Shown here: one piece after another, positions 34,930 to 45,217 of the stretch | Numbering within the stretch: position 1 is the stretch's first letter | How the letters are laid out: the number at the start of each line of letters is the position of its first letter | Origin: Bradyrhizobium sp. WBOS07 | GTDB taxonomy: Bacteria > Pseudomonadota > Alphaproteobacteria > Rhizobiales > Xanthobacteraceae | Assembly (NCBI RefSeq): GCF_024585165.1 | Contig: NZ_CP029008.1 | Coordinates: forward strand, 3,410,001-3,474,000 | DNA: 64,000 bases | Direction of reading: 5' to 3' | Translations under genes and position numbers: made by a program | Notes under the pieces: generated by a model | Told to the model about the DNA's origin: nothing | Databases searched by the model: none | What the model saw: only the letters and a program-made list of their open reading frames with translations

Positions 34930-35322
34930 ATGGACGACCAGAAGCGCCGCGATGCCGGCATGAACGTGCGCCGCAAGGTGCTGGGCAATGCCTGGGTCGA
35001 CAAGTCGATCGCGAACCGCAACGCCTTCAACACCGATTTCCAGGACATGATCACGCGCTATGCCTGGGGCGAGATCTGGACGCGGCCGCATTTCGACGAG
35101 CGCACGCGGCGGGTGCTGGTGATCGGCACCATGGTCGCGCTGGGCCAATGGGACGAATTCCGCCTGCACGTGCGGGCGGCGCTTGCCGAAGGCGGCTTCA
35201 CGCCCGACGACATCAAGGAGATCCTGCTGCAGCAGGCGATCTATTGCGGCGTGCCGGCCGTGAACCACGCCGTCAAGGAAGCTTCAGCGATTGTGCAGGA
35301 GCTCGGCCTGCTCGAGCCCTAA
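34930..35322 (+). CDS. pcaC: 4-carboxymuconolactone decarboxylase
   Basis: 130 residues. CMD family fold (RTRRVLVIGTMVALGQWDEFRLHVRAAL and ILLQQAIYCGVPAVNHAV). It decarboxylates gamma-carboxymuconolactone to the enol-lactone used by PcaD. The start at MDDQKRRDAG (34930) has GGGAAGAG upstream; the frame opens earlier only because of the repeat. No pcaGH genes follow. Its last 39 bp overlap a convergent gene. Confidence 0.93.
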   Translation: MDDQKRRDAGMNVRRKVLGNAWVDKSIANRNAFNTDFQDMITRYAWGEIWTRPHFDERTRRVLVIGTMVALGQWDEFRLHVRAALAEGGFTPDDIKEILLQQAIYCGVPAVNHAVKEASAIVQELGLLEP

Positions 35323-35823
35323 CGGCGCCGCGGTCTCGACGGTCTTCTGCTGAACGGTCTTGGGCGCGGCCTCGGGCCGTTCGATCACCACCACGATGGC
35401 GGCACCGAGCAGGAGCAGCAGCTCGGTGGCGTGCAGCCGGAGCGCCGCCATCTCGCCGACCTTCGAAGCCATGATCATGCTGGCAAACGAGATCAGGCTG
35501 CCGATCGCGAGGGCAATGCCGAGCGCCTCGTCGCTGCCGCCGTTCTTCCGGATCCGAGGAATGCAGAGCAGCACGAGATAGATCGCAAAGAACGCCACGA
35601 CCGTCAGCCGGCCCAGTGCCAGCAGCCAGGCGGCGCGCACCGTGTCCATGCCGGCCATCTGGAGATGGTCGCTGAGGTACAGCGCAACCGCGACGCTCGG
35701 CCGCTCGTAGAGGCCGTGCACTGGTGCGACGATGATATTGAACACGACAAGGGCCCAGACCGGGATGAAATAGGCCGCCAGCAGCGCGCCGTTGACCGAG
35801 CCGATCCGCCAATTCCTGAACAT
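35284..35823 (-). CDS. Four-TM membrane protein of unknown function
   Basis: 179 residues with four hydrophobic segments (LLAAYFIPVWALVVFNIIVA, LTVVAFFAIYLVLLCIP, GIALAIGSLISFASMIMA, LLLLLGAAIVVVIE). No family is recognised. Its 3' end overlaps the 3' end of pcaC by 39 bp on the opposite strand. Confidence 0.75.
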   Translation of the reverse strand: MFRNWRIGSVNGALLAAYFIPVWALVVFNIIVAPVHGLYERPSVAVALYLSDHLQMAGMDTVRAAWLLALGRLTVVAFFAIYLVLLCIPRIRKNGGSDEALGIALAIGSLISFASMIMASKVGEMAALRLHATELLLLLGAAIVVVIERPEAAPKTVQQKTVETAAPLGLEQAELLHNR

Positions 35824-35944
35824 GCCGCTTCCCGCTTCGCCTGCCGTTCGCCTTCAATCGAAGGCTTTGCGGGGAGCTAACGCGCATCAGACTGTGGCGG
35901 CAATTTAAACCCTTTGTTTACCTTAACTGGCCTCGCCGAGGCGG

Positions 35945-36013
35945 CCATTCCGGGCAGTCGAAGCCGCAATCTCGAGATTCCGGGCTCGGCTCTGCGAGCC
36001 GTCCCGGAATGAC
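35945..36013. repeat. Dispersed palindromic repeat, family A copy 8
   Basis: CCATTCCGGGC at the left, CTCGAGATTCCGGGCTCGG inside and GTCCCGGAATGAC at the right. It lies downstream of the small Gln-rich gene's terminator. Confidence 0.75.
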
Positions 36014-36029
36014 GACGCTCCAAGGCCAC

Positions 36030-36057
36030 AAAAGGGCCCCGCCTTTCGGCGGGGCCC
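36030..36057 (-). terminator. Rho-independent terminator of the small Gln/Gly-rich gene
   Basis: A 10-bp stem GGGCCCCGCC (36034-36043)/GGCGGGGCCC (36048-36057) has a 4-base loop; on the minus strand it is followed by TTTT. It lies 40 bp past the stop at 36097. Confidence 0.85.
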
Positions 36058-36096
36058 TCGTCGCCCTCTTGTTATTTCTCGGCTCACCCAAGCGCA

Positions 36097-36270
36097 CTAT
36101 TCCTGGTCGCGCTGGCCGCCCTGCTGCTGGCCGGGACGATCGCCCTGGCGCATCGGGTCGTTCTGCTGCTGCTGTCCGGGTTTCTGACCGCCGCCCTGCT
36201 GCTGCCCGGGGCGCTGCTGGCCGGGGTTCTGACTCTGCTGGCCCGGATTCTGGTTCTGCTGCTTCGTCAT
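36097..36270 (-). CDS. Small Gln/Gly/Pro-rich low-complexity protein (57 aa)
   Basis: Too short for ordinary ORF calling, but well supported: an ATG at 36270 with GGGAG 8 bp upstream, an uninterrupted frame to TAG at 36097 and a strong terminator 40 bp later. The product is built from repeats of NPGQQ, RPGQQQGG and KPGQQQQ, starting MTKQQNQNPGQQSQNP. No signal peptide or TM. Likely intrinsically disordered; the function is unknown. Confidence 0.75.
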   Translation of the reverse strand: MTKQQNQNPGQQSQNPGQQRPGQQQGGGQKPGQQQQNDPMRQGDRPGQQQGGQRDQE

Positions 36271-36550
36271 TCGGGGAACTCCCTTTGTTGCTCGTCAGAG
36301 ACGAGACAACGGCCGCCGCCGAGTTAGGTTGCCGGCGGAACCCGGTTTCTCGCACCTGCGGAACCCATCGGAAGCCAAATGACCTCTGTACAAGACCTGC
36401 TGCCGCCGCGTGAGCTGTTGCAGCCGTCAGTTCCCTCCTGTTACAAAACGTGCAGAATGCTAAGCGGCTGCCGGGGCCCAAGAAAACCATCTCCAACCCA
36501 CTCTCCCAAGAGCTCGCTTTGAGCCCGCCTCAGGTTTGGTACGGCAGCCC

Positions 36551-37468
36551 ATGGATTATTTCGCCCAACAGCTCATCAACGGTCTCGTCCTGGGCTCGAT
36601 CTACGGCCTGATCGCCATCGGCTATACGATGGTCTACGGCATCGTCGGCATGATCAACTTCGCCCATGGCGACGTCTTCATGATCGGCGGCTTCATCGCG
36701 CTGATCACCTTCCTTCTTCTGGTCTCGACCGGCCTGACCGCGGTCCCGGTGATCCTGCTTGTCGTGATCCTGGTCTCGATGGCGATCACGGCCCTGTATG
36801 GGTGGACCATCGAGCGCATCGCCTACCGTCCGCTGCGCCACTCCTTCCGCCTCGCCCCGATGCTGTCGGCGATCGGCATGTCCTTCGTGCTGACCAATTA
36901 TTCGCAGGTGGCGCAAGGCGCGCGGGTGAAGCCGGTGCCGCCGGTGATCACCGGCGGCTACACGCTGCATGAGAGCGCCGATGGCTTCGTGATCCAGCTC
37001 TCCAACATCCAGATCGTGGTGGTCATCACCACGATCGTGCTGCTGGCGATCTTCACCTGGCTGGTGTCGCGCACCCGGCTGGGGCGCGACATGCGCGCCT
37101 GCGAGCAGGACCAGACCATGGCGGCGCTGCTCGGCGTCGACGTCGACCGCACCATCTCCATGACCTTCGTGATCGGTGCCGCGCTCGCCGCCGTCGCGGG
37201 CCTGATGTACCTGCTTTATTACGGCCTCGTCGACTTCTTCATGGGCTTCGTCGCCGGCATCAAGGCGTTCACCGCCGCGGTGCTCGGCGGCATCGGCTCG
37301 CTGCCCGGCGCCATGCTCGGCGGCCTCGCGATCGGCCTGATCGAGACGTTCTGGTCGGCTTATTTCTCGGTCGAATACAAGGACGTCGCGGCGTTCTCGA
37401 TCCTGATCGTGGTGCTGATCTTCATGCCGACCGGCCTGCTCGGCCGTCCCGAAGTCGAAAAAGTCTGA
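36551..37468 (+). CDS. livH: Branched-chain amino-acid ABC permease LivH
   Basis: 305 residues with eight or so membrane segments and the family's NGLVLGSIYGLIAIGYTMVY start and EAA-like loop (DRTISMTFVIGAALAAVAG). It forms the channel with LivM. The start MDYFAQQL at 36551 was preferred to a 5-residue-longer form. First gene of livHMGFK. Confidence 0.95.
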   Translation: MDYFAQQLINGLVLGSIYGLIAIGYTMVYGIVGMINFAHGDVFMIGGFIALITFLLLVSTGLTAVPVILLVVILVSMAITALYGWTIERIAYRPLRHSFRLAPMLSAIGMSFVLTNYSQVAQGARVKPVPPVITGGYTLHESADGFVIQLSNIQIVVVITTIVLLAIFTWLVSRTRLGRDMRACEQDQTMAALLGVDVDRTISMTFVIGAALAAVAGLMYLLYYGLVDFFMGFVAGIKAFTAAVLGGIGSLPGAMLGGLAIGLIETFWSAYFSVEYKDVAAFSILIVVLIFMPTGLLGRPEVEKV

Positions 37469-37477
37469 CGGTCGCGC

Positions 37478-38793
<1,316 letters not shown>

Positions 38794-38797
<4 letters not shown>

Positions 38798-39627
38798 GCG
38801 GCGACAAAATTCTCAGCATCGACCGGCTCGCCATGCGCTTCGGCGGCATCGTTGCCGTGCAGGACCTGTCTTTCGCCGCCGAGCGGAAGAAGATCACTGC
38901 GCTGATCGGGCCGAACGGCGCCGGCAAGACCACCGTGTTCAACTGCATCACCGGCTTCTACAAACCCAGCAGTGGGACGATCCGTCTCGCCCACGACGAC
39001 GGCAGGACGATCGCGCTGGAGCGGCTGAGCGATTTTCGCATCGCCAAGCAGGCCAAGGTCGCACGCACCTTCCAGAACATCCGGCTGTTTCCCGGCATGA
39101 CCGCGCTGGAGAACCTGATGGTGGCGCAGCACAACGCGCTGATGCGCGCCTCCGGATTCACCCTGCTCGGCCTGCTCGGCGTTCCCGCCTACCGTGACGC
39201 CGAACAGCGCGCCATCGACCTCGCCACCGACTGGCTCAAGCGCGTCAAGCTGATCGACCGCGCCGACGATGCCGCCGGCAATTTCGCCTATGGCGACCAG
39301 CGCCGGCTCGAGATCGCGCGCGCAATGTGCACCGAGCCCGCGCTTTTGTGCCTGGACGAGCCCGCCGCCGGCCTCAACGCGCGCGAGAGCGCGGCCTTGA
39401 GCGAGCTGCTGCTCTCGATCCGCGACGAACTCGGCACCTCGATCCTGCTGATCGAGCACGATATGTCGGTGGTGATGGAGATCTCCGACCACATCGTGGT
39501 GATGGACCACGGCGTCAAGATCGCGGAAGGCACGCCGCGCGAGATCCGCGACGATCCCAAGGTGATCGCGGCCTATCTCGGCGCCGACGAGGAAGAGGCG
39601 GCAGCCGTGATGGAGGCCGGATCGTGA
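38794..39627 (+). CDS. livG: Branched-chain amino-acid ABC ATPase LivG
   Basis: 277 residues: Walker A GPNGAGKTTVFN, a long insertion after it typical of LivG, signature FAYGDQRRLEIARA (LSGGQ variant), Walker B LLCLDEPAAGLN, H-loop LIEHDMSVV. Overlaps both neighbours by 4 bases. Confidence 0.95.
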
Positions 39628-40367
39628 CGCCGGCGCCCTCTCCTCTGCTCGCGATCCGGGGCCTGCGCGCCGCCTACGGCAAGATCGAGGCGCTGAAGGG
39701 CGTCGACGTCGAGATCGATGCCGGCGAGATCGTGGCGCTGATCGGCGCCAACGGCGCCGGCAAGTCGACGCTGATGATGACGATCTTCGGCAAGCCGCGC
39801 GCCCGGGCCGGCCAGATCTTGTATGAAGGCCGCGACATCACCAACGTCCCGACCCACGAGATCGCGCATCTGCGCATCGCGCAATCGCCGGAGGGCCGCC
39901 GCATCTTCCCGCGCATGAGCGTGGCGGAAAACCTCCAGATGGGGGCGGACGCCACCGACTGCACCGAGGCCGAACGCGAGGCGACGCTCCAGCGCGTCTT
40001 CACGCTGTTTCCACGGCTGAAGGAACGCTATGACCAGCGCGGCGGGACTCTCTCCGGCGGCGAGCAGCAGATGCTGGCGATCGGCCGCGCCCTGATGAGC
40101 CGTCCGCGCCTGCTCCTGCTCGACGAGCCCTCGCTCGGCCTCGCACCGCTGATCGCGCGCCAGATCTTCGATGCGATCCGCACCCTGAACCGGCAGGACG
40201 GCCTGACCGTCCTGATCGTCGAGCAGAACGCCAACCATGCCCTCAAGCTCGCCCATCGCGGCTATGTCATGGTCAATGGCCTGATCACGCTGGCCGGCAC
40301 CGGCGCCGAATTGTTGCAGCGCCCTGAGATTCGCGCCGCCTATCTGGAAGGCGGCCGGCACGGCTGA
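39624..40367 (+). CDS. livF: Branched-chain amino-acid ABC ATPase LivF
   Basis: 247 residues, GTG start overlapping livG stop (GTGA). Walker A GANGAGKSTLMM, signature LSGGEQQMLAIGRA, Walker B LLLLDEPSLGLAP. Second ATPase of the transporter. Confidence 0.95.
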   Translation: MTPAPSPLLAIRGLRAAYGKIEALKGVDVEIDAGEIVALIGANGAGKSTLMMTIFGKPRARAGQILYEGRDITNVPTHEIAHLRIAQSPEGRRIFPRMSVAENLQMGADATDCTEAEREATLQRVFTLFPRLKERYDQRGGTLSGGEQQMLAIGRALMSRPRLLLLDEPSLGLAPLIARQIFDAIRTLNRQDGLTVLIVEQNANHALKLAHRGYVMVNGLITLAGTGAELLQRPEIRAAYLEGGRHG

Positions 40368-40528
40368 CCGAGCCGCATGCGCTCCCGCGTGCGGCCGAAT
40401 GTGGCGAGATATCTGCGCCAATGCCCGTATTTTGCCGGTGACTTCTCCGGAAATTCATTCAAGAATGGCGCCGGTTTGGACCGGGCCTGCCCGGCAACTT
40501 CCACAGGCGACCACCCGCGAGGTATCTC

Positions 40529-41647
40529 ATGAAATCACTGAAGCTCATCGGTCTGGCATTCGGCGTATCGATCGCGCTGTCGAGCGCGGCGTTCGCGCAG
40601 GATGTCACCATCGCAGTCGCAGGTCCGATGACCGGCGGCGAGTCCGCCTTCGGCCGCCAGATGAAGAACGGCGCCGAAATGGCCGTGACCGATATCAATG
40701 CCGCCGGCGGCGTCAACGGCAAGAAGCTCGCGCTTTCCGTCGAGGATGACGCCTGCGACCCGAAGCAGGCGCGCTCGATCGCCGAAAAGATCGCCGGCGC
40801 GAAGATCCCGTTCGTGGCCGGGCATTATTGCTCGTCGTCGTCGATCCCGGCCTCGGAGGCCTATGCCGACGGCAACGTGCTCCAGATCACGCCGGCCTCG
40901 ACCAACCCGCTGTTCACCGAGCGCAAGCTCTGGAACGTGGCGCGCGTCTGCGGCCGTGACGATCAGCAGGGCCTGATCGCGGCGCAGTACATCGCCAAGA
41001 ACTACAAGGGCAAGAACATCGCGATCCTCAACGACAAGACCACCTACGGCAAGGGTCTTGCCGACGAGACCAAGAAGGCGCTCAACAAGGCCGGCGTCAC
41101 CGAGAAGATGTACGAGTCCTACAACAAGGGCGACAAGGACTTCAACGCGATCGTCTCGCGCTTGAAGCGCGACAACATCGACCTCGTCTATGTCGGCGGT
41201 TACCATCAGGAGAGCGGCCTGATCCTGCGTCAAATGCGCGACCAGGGCCTCAAGACCGTGCTGATGGCCGGCGACGCGCTCGCCGACAAGGAGTACGCCT
41301 CCATCACCGGCCCGGCCGGCGAAGGCACGCTGTTCACCTTCGGTCCCGATCCGCGCAACAAGCCGACCGCAAAGAAGATCGTCGAGGCTTTCAAGGCCAA
41401 GAATATCGATCCGGAGGGCTACACCCTCTACACCTATGCGGCGATGCAGGTGTGGTCGCAGGCGGCCAAGAAGGCCGGCACCACCGACGCCAAGAAGGTC
41501 ATGGAAGCGATGAAGGCCGGCAAGTGGGACACCGTGATCGGCCCGATCGAGTATGACGCCAAGGGCGACATCAAGCAGATCGATTACGTCGTCTACAAGT
41601 GGGACGCCAAGGGCGGCTACGCCGAGATCAAAGGCAACGGCACCTGA
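40529..41647 (+). CDS. livK: Branched-chain amino-acid periplasmic binding protein LivK
   Basis: 372 residues. Signal peptide MKSLKLIGLAFGVSIALSS, cleavage at AFA/Q. The mature type I fold begins VTIAVAGPMTGGESAFG and has the disulfide Cys pair (DDACDPKQA and HYCSSSS). It delivers Leu/Ile/Val or related amino acids to LivHM. A 161-bp gap upstream may hold a separate promoter for its higher expression. Confidence 0.95.
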   Translation: MKSLKLIGLAFGVSIALSSAAFAQDVTIAVAGPMTGGESAFGRQMKNGAEMAVTDINAAGGVNGKKLALSVEDDACDPKQARSIAEKIAGAKIPFVAGHYCSSSSIPASEAYADGNVLQITPASTNPLFTERKLWNVARVCGRDDQQGLIAAQYIAKNYKGKNIAILNDKTTYGKGLADETKKALNKAGVTEKMYESYNKGDKDFNAIVSRLKRDNIDLVYVGGYHQESGLILRQMRDQGLKTVLMAGDALADKEYASITGPAGEGTLFTFGPDPRNKPTAKKIVEAFKAKNIDPEGYTLYTYAAMQVWSQAAKKAGTTDAKKVMEAMKAGKWDTVIGPIEYDAKGDIKQIDYVVYKWDAKGGYAEIKGNGT

Positions 41648-41686
41648 AGGCGGCTCCGGGGCTCAAACCTCGCATGCGAACTCACC

Positions 41687-41716
41687 AACGCCCCGGCTTG
41701 CCCGGGGCGTTTTTCT
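41687..41716 (+). terminator. Rho-independent terminator of the liv operon
   Basis: AACGCCCCGG (41687-41696) pairs with CCGGGGCGTT (41702-41711), loop CTTGC, followed by a T-rich run. It lies 40 bp after the livK stop and may also serve the convergent cheY-like gene. Confidence 0.9.
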
Positions 41717-41729
41717 TTGTGCGGCGGGA

Positions 41730-42116
41730 TCAGACGGCTGCGGGCAACTCGCCGGCGGGCGCCGCCTGGGCCTTGCGAAGCGCTTGCAGGAGATCGTTCG
41801 GCCGAAACGGCTTTTGCAGGCAGATCACGTTGGCGAGGTGGGGCGATTCTTCCATGAAGTCCAGCGCCGTCATTCCGGACACCGCTACAACGGGCAGCCC
41901 CGGCGCACGTTCGCGCAGGGCCGCGATGACGTCGACGCCGCTGATGTCACCGAGAAAGATATCGACGATCGCCGCGTCGAACGGACCTTCAGAGAAAGCC
42001 TTCAGCCCGGCCGCGCCGCTGTCGGCCTCGGCAACCTCGTAATGGTTGACCCGAAGCACGATCGCGACCATCGCACGCACGTCCTTCTGGTCGTCGATGA
42101 TGAGAACGCGAGACAT
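41730..42116 (-). CDS. CheY-like single-domain response regulator
   Basis: 128 residues: a receiver domain only. Acidic pocket LIIDDQKDV, phospho-Asp in AAIVDIFLGDISG, Thr/Ser in VAVSGMT, and Lys in LQKPFRPNDL. No output domain, so it acts by protein contact or as a phosphate sink. It is divergent from a hybrid histidine kinase (236 bp apart), its likely partner. Confidence 0.92.
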   Translation of the reverse strand: MSRVLIIDDQKDVRAMVAIVLRVNHYEVAEADSGAAGLKAFSEGPFDAAIVDIFLGDISGVDVIAALRERAPGLPVVAVSGMTALDFMEESPHLANVICLQKPFRPNDLLQALRKAQAAPAGELPAAV

Positions 42117-42352
42117 GGGAACAACTCCCGCAGATCAATCAAACCGTATGTTTCAAGCCTGGAACCCGGGACCGTGGCGGGGCATTATGACACCGCGCGG
42201 TAAAGCGCATCTTACCCGATCCCTATTCCGCGTTCCCACCCAAGTTAGGTAAGCTGTAACCCTCGGTTGAGTCGGCGCTGCATCAGTTCACGACCCAGGC
42301 CCGGAATGGGCTACCGTGGAGGTCAAGGCTGCCAGATCTTGGAACTGCGGAG

Positions 42353-45160
42353 ATGCTCAACACGGGTCTGCACGAGATGAACGCGCCTGCGATCGACCGA
42401 AGCACATTTCTTTCCACTCTCCCGGCCACCTCAACCGACCGCAGCGCGGCTCTGTGGATCGTCGGCGTGTCCTCGATCCTGTTCGCACTGGCCGTGCCGT
42501 TCGCCGGTATCCCGTTGCCGCCGGTCCCGGCCTTCGTCGCCAGCTATCAATCCGCCCTGGCTGTGAGCGACATCATCACCGCGGTGCTGCTGTTGTCGCA
42601 GTTTTCGGTGTTGCGGACCCGCGCGCTGCTGTGGCTGTCGACCGGCTATCTCTTCACCGCCGCGGCGGCACTGGTCCACGCCCTTACCTTCCCCGGCCTG
42701 TTCACCCCGACCGGACTGTTCGGCGCGGGCAGCCAGACTACCGTCTGGCTCTACATGATTTGGCACGGCGTCTTCCCGCTGTTCGTGCTCGGCTATGCCT
42801 GGCAGAAGGAAAAGGACGGCGGCCCCACGATCAAGGGTCCGACCAGCAACGCGATCTGGGCCATGGCGCTCGGCGTCGTCGCGGCCATGGCTGCGTTTAC
42901 CTGGATCGTCACAGCCCAACACGATCTGCTGCCGGTGCTGCTCCGCGACGGCCGTTACACGGCGACCATGATCGGGGTCGTATCCTTCGTGTGGTCGCTG
43001 AGCTTCGCCGCGCTCGTTTCGCTGTGGTTCCGCCGCCCGCATTCGGTGATCGACGTCTGGCTCATGGTCGTGATGTGCGCATGGCTGTTCGACATCGCGC
43101 TGTCTGCGATCGTCAACGTCGCGCGCTTCGATCTCGGTTTCTACGCCGGCCGTCTCTACGGCCTATGCGCGTCGAGCTTCGTGCTGGCGGTGCTGCTGAT
43201 CGAGAATGTCCGCCTTCAGGTGCACACCGTCAGCCTCGTCGGCAGGCTGCGCCAGCAATCGGCCTCTGAACGCGATTATTACGGCAAGCGCCTCGCGCTG
43301 TACGGCGCCGTCGTTGAATCCTCCAATGATGCCATCATCACGAAGACGCTCGACGGCATCATCACCAGTTGGAACAAGGCCGCCGAGCATCTGTTCGGCT
43401 ATTCCGCCGCGGAGGCGGTCGGAAGGTCGATCGACATCATCGTGCCGCCGGACCGCAAGCATGAAGTCAGGAGCATCCTCAACCGGATCGCCGGCAACGA
43501 GTCGATCGCCCAGCACGAGACGGTGCGGATTCGGAAGGATGGCCGCGCGCTCGACGTCGTCCTGAACGTTTCGCCATTGCGGTCGGACAATGGAGAGATC
43601 ATCGGAGCCTCCAAGATCGCCCATGACATCACGGAGGAGAAGGAAGCGCGCGAGAAGCTGCGCCGCGAGACCGAGGAGCGCCGGCGCATCTTCGAGACCT
43701 CGCAGGACCTGATCCTGGTCACCGACGGTTTCGGCAATTTCGTCCAGGTCAGCCCGAGCGTGAAGGACATCCTCGGCTTCACCCCCGAAGACATGATCGG
43801 GCACAGCGCGACCGAGTTCATCCATCCTGACGACCTCGAGAAGACGCGGGAGGAGATGCGGGCGGCACGGCGCGGCGCGGTCAAGCGCAGCTTCGAGGCC
43901 CGCTATTATCACTACGACGGTCACGAGGTCACGTTGAACTGGATGGGCACCTGGTCCGAGCCCGTGAAGCGCCATTTCTTCATCGGCCGCGATCTCACGG
44001 AGAAGCAGGCCGCCGAAGCCCAGTTCCGGCACGTCCAGAAAATGGACTCGATCGGCCAGCTGACCGGCGGTGTCGCCCACGATTTCAACAACGTGCTGAC
44101 CGTCATCACCGGCACGATCGGCATCCTGGCCGACGCGGTCGCCGACCGCCCCGAGCTGGCTGCGATCACCAAGCTGATCGACGACGCCGCCGAGCGCGGC
44201 GCGCAGCTGACCAAGCATCTGCTGGCCTTCGCCCGCAAGCAGCCGCTACAGCCCCGCGAGATCGACGTCAACGCGCTGGCGCTCGAAGCCGCCAAGCTGT
44301 TGCACCCCACCCTGGGCGAGCAGATCACCATCGTGCCGCAGCTCACCGAGGATGCCTGGCCGACGCTGGTCGATCCCGGCCAGTTGTCCACCGCGATCCT
44401 CAATCTCGCGCTGAACGCCCGCGACGCCATGCCCGAGGGAGGCACGCTGGTGCTGGAGACCCGCAACATCTTCCTCGACGACGGCTATGCCAGCATGAAC
44501 CCCGACGTCGTCGCCGGCAATTACGTGATGATCGCGGTCAGCGACACCGGCTCCGGAATCCCGCCGGAGCTGATCGACCGCGTGTTCGATCCGTTCTTCA
44601 CCACCAAGGAGGTCGGCAAGGGCACCGGGCTGGGATTGAGCATGGTGTTCGGCTTCGTCAAGCAATCCGGCGGCCACATCAAGATCTACAGCGAGCAGGG
44701 CCACGGCACGAGCGTGAAGATCTACCTGCCGCGCTCGAGCGGCGTACAGGAGAGCGAGTTCGAGGCGCTGCAGAATGTGCCCGTCACCGGCGGCAACGAG
44801 AAGATCCTGATCGTCGAGGACGATGCGCTGGTGCGGCAATATGTGGTGACCCAGGTCAAGAGCCTCGGCTACACCGCGCTCGAGGCCGCCAACGGCGCCG
44901 AGGCCCTGACCATCCTCGACAACGACAAGACCATCGACCTGCTCTTCACCGACATCATCATGCCGGGCAACATGAACGGCCGTCAGCTGGCCGACGAAGC
45001 CATCCGCCGCCGCCCCGACCTGAAGACCCTGTTCACCTCAGGCTATACCGAGAATGCCATCGTCCATCACGGCCGGCTCGATTCCGGCGTGCTGCTGCTG
45101 GCAAAGCCCTACCGCAAGACCGAACTCGCCAAGATGCTCAGGACTGCACTGGCGAGTTGA
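42353..45160 (+). CDS. MASE4-PAS-PAS hybrid histidine kinase
   Basis: 935 residues. MASE4 membrane sensor (~30-300, eight TMs, PAFVASYQSALAVSDIITAVLL), PAS 1 (~317-430, ESSNDAIITKTLDGIITSWN), PAS 2 (~445-560), HisKA with His in GGVAHDFNNVLTVITG, HATPase (NLALNARDAMPEGG, DTGSGIPPELIDRVFDPFFTTKEVGKGTGLGL in two pieces) and a C-terminal receiver (LIVEDDALV, TDIIMPG, AKPYRK). It senses a membrane or redox signal. M9 (42377) is an alternative start. Partner: the divergent CheY-like protein. Confidence 0.9.
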   Translation: MLNTGLHEMNAPAIDRSTFLSTLPATSTDRSAALWIVGVSSILFALAVPFAGIPLPPVPAFVASYQSALAVSDIITAVLLLSQFSVLRTRALLWLSTGYLFTAAAALVHALTFPGLFTPTGLFGAGSQTTVWLYMIWHGVFPLFVLGYAWQKEKDGGPTIKGPTSNAIWAMALGVVAAMAAFTWIVTAQHDLLPVLLRDGRYTATMIGVVSFVWSLSFAALVSLWFRRPHSVIDVWLMVVMCAWLFDIALSAIVNVARFDLGFYAGRLYGLCASSFVLAVLLIENVRLQVHTVSLVGRLRQQSASERDYYGKRLALYGAVVESSNDAIITKTLDGIITSWNKAAEHLFGYSAAEAVGRSIDIIVPPDRKHEVRSILNRIAGNESIAQHETVRIRKDGRALDVVLNVSPLRSDNGEIIGASKIAHDITEEKEAREKLRRETEERRRIFETSQDLILVTDGFGNFVQVSPSVKDILGFTPEDMIGHSATEFIHPDDLEKTREEMRAARRGAVKRSFEARYYHYDGHEVTLNWMGTWSEPVKRHFFIGRDLTEKQAAEAQFRHVQKMDSIGQLTGGVAHDFNNVLTVITGTIGILADAVADRPELAAITKLIDDAAERGAQLTKHLLAFARKQPLQPREIDVNALALEAAKLLHPTLGEQITIVPQLTEDAWPTLVDPGQLSTAILNLALNARDAMPEGGTLVLETRNIFLDDGYASMNPDVVAGNYVMIAVSDTGSGIPPELIDRVFDPFFTTKEVGKGTGLGLSMVFGFVKQSGGHIKIYSEQGHGTSVKIYLPRSSGVQESEFEALQNVPVTGGNEKILIVEDDALVRQYVVTQVKSLGYTALEAANGAEALTILDNDKTIDLLFTDIIMPGNMNGRQLADEAIRRRPDLKTLFTSGYTENAIVHHGRLDSGVLLLAKPYRKTELAKMLRTALAS

Positions 45161-45217
45161 GCCTGCGGCATCCCTGCGCTATCGCAAGGCGAGCCCCTTT
45201 CAGCGCGCGAGGCCATC

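Noticed and set aside
35918..36496. 192-codon minus-strand ORF
   Set aside because: Runs through a repeat, a terminator and the small Gln-rich gene in a different frame; no domain.
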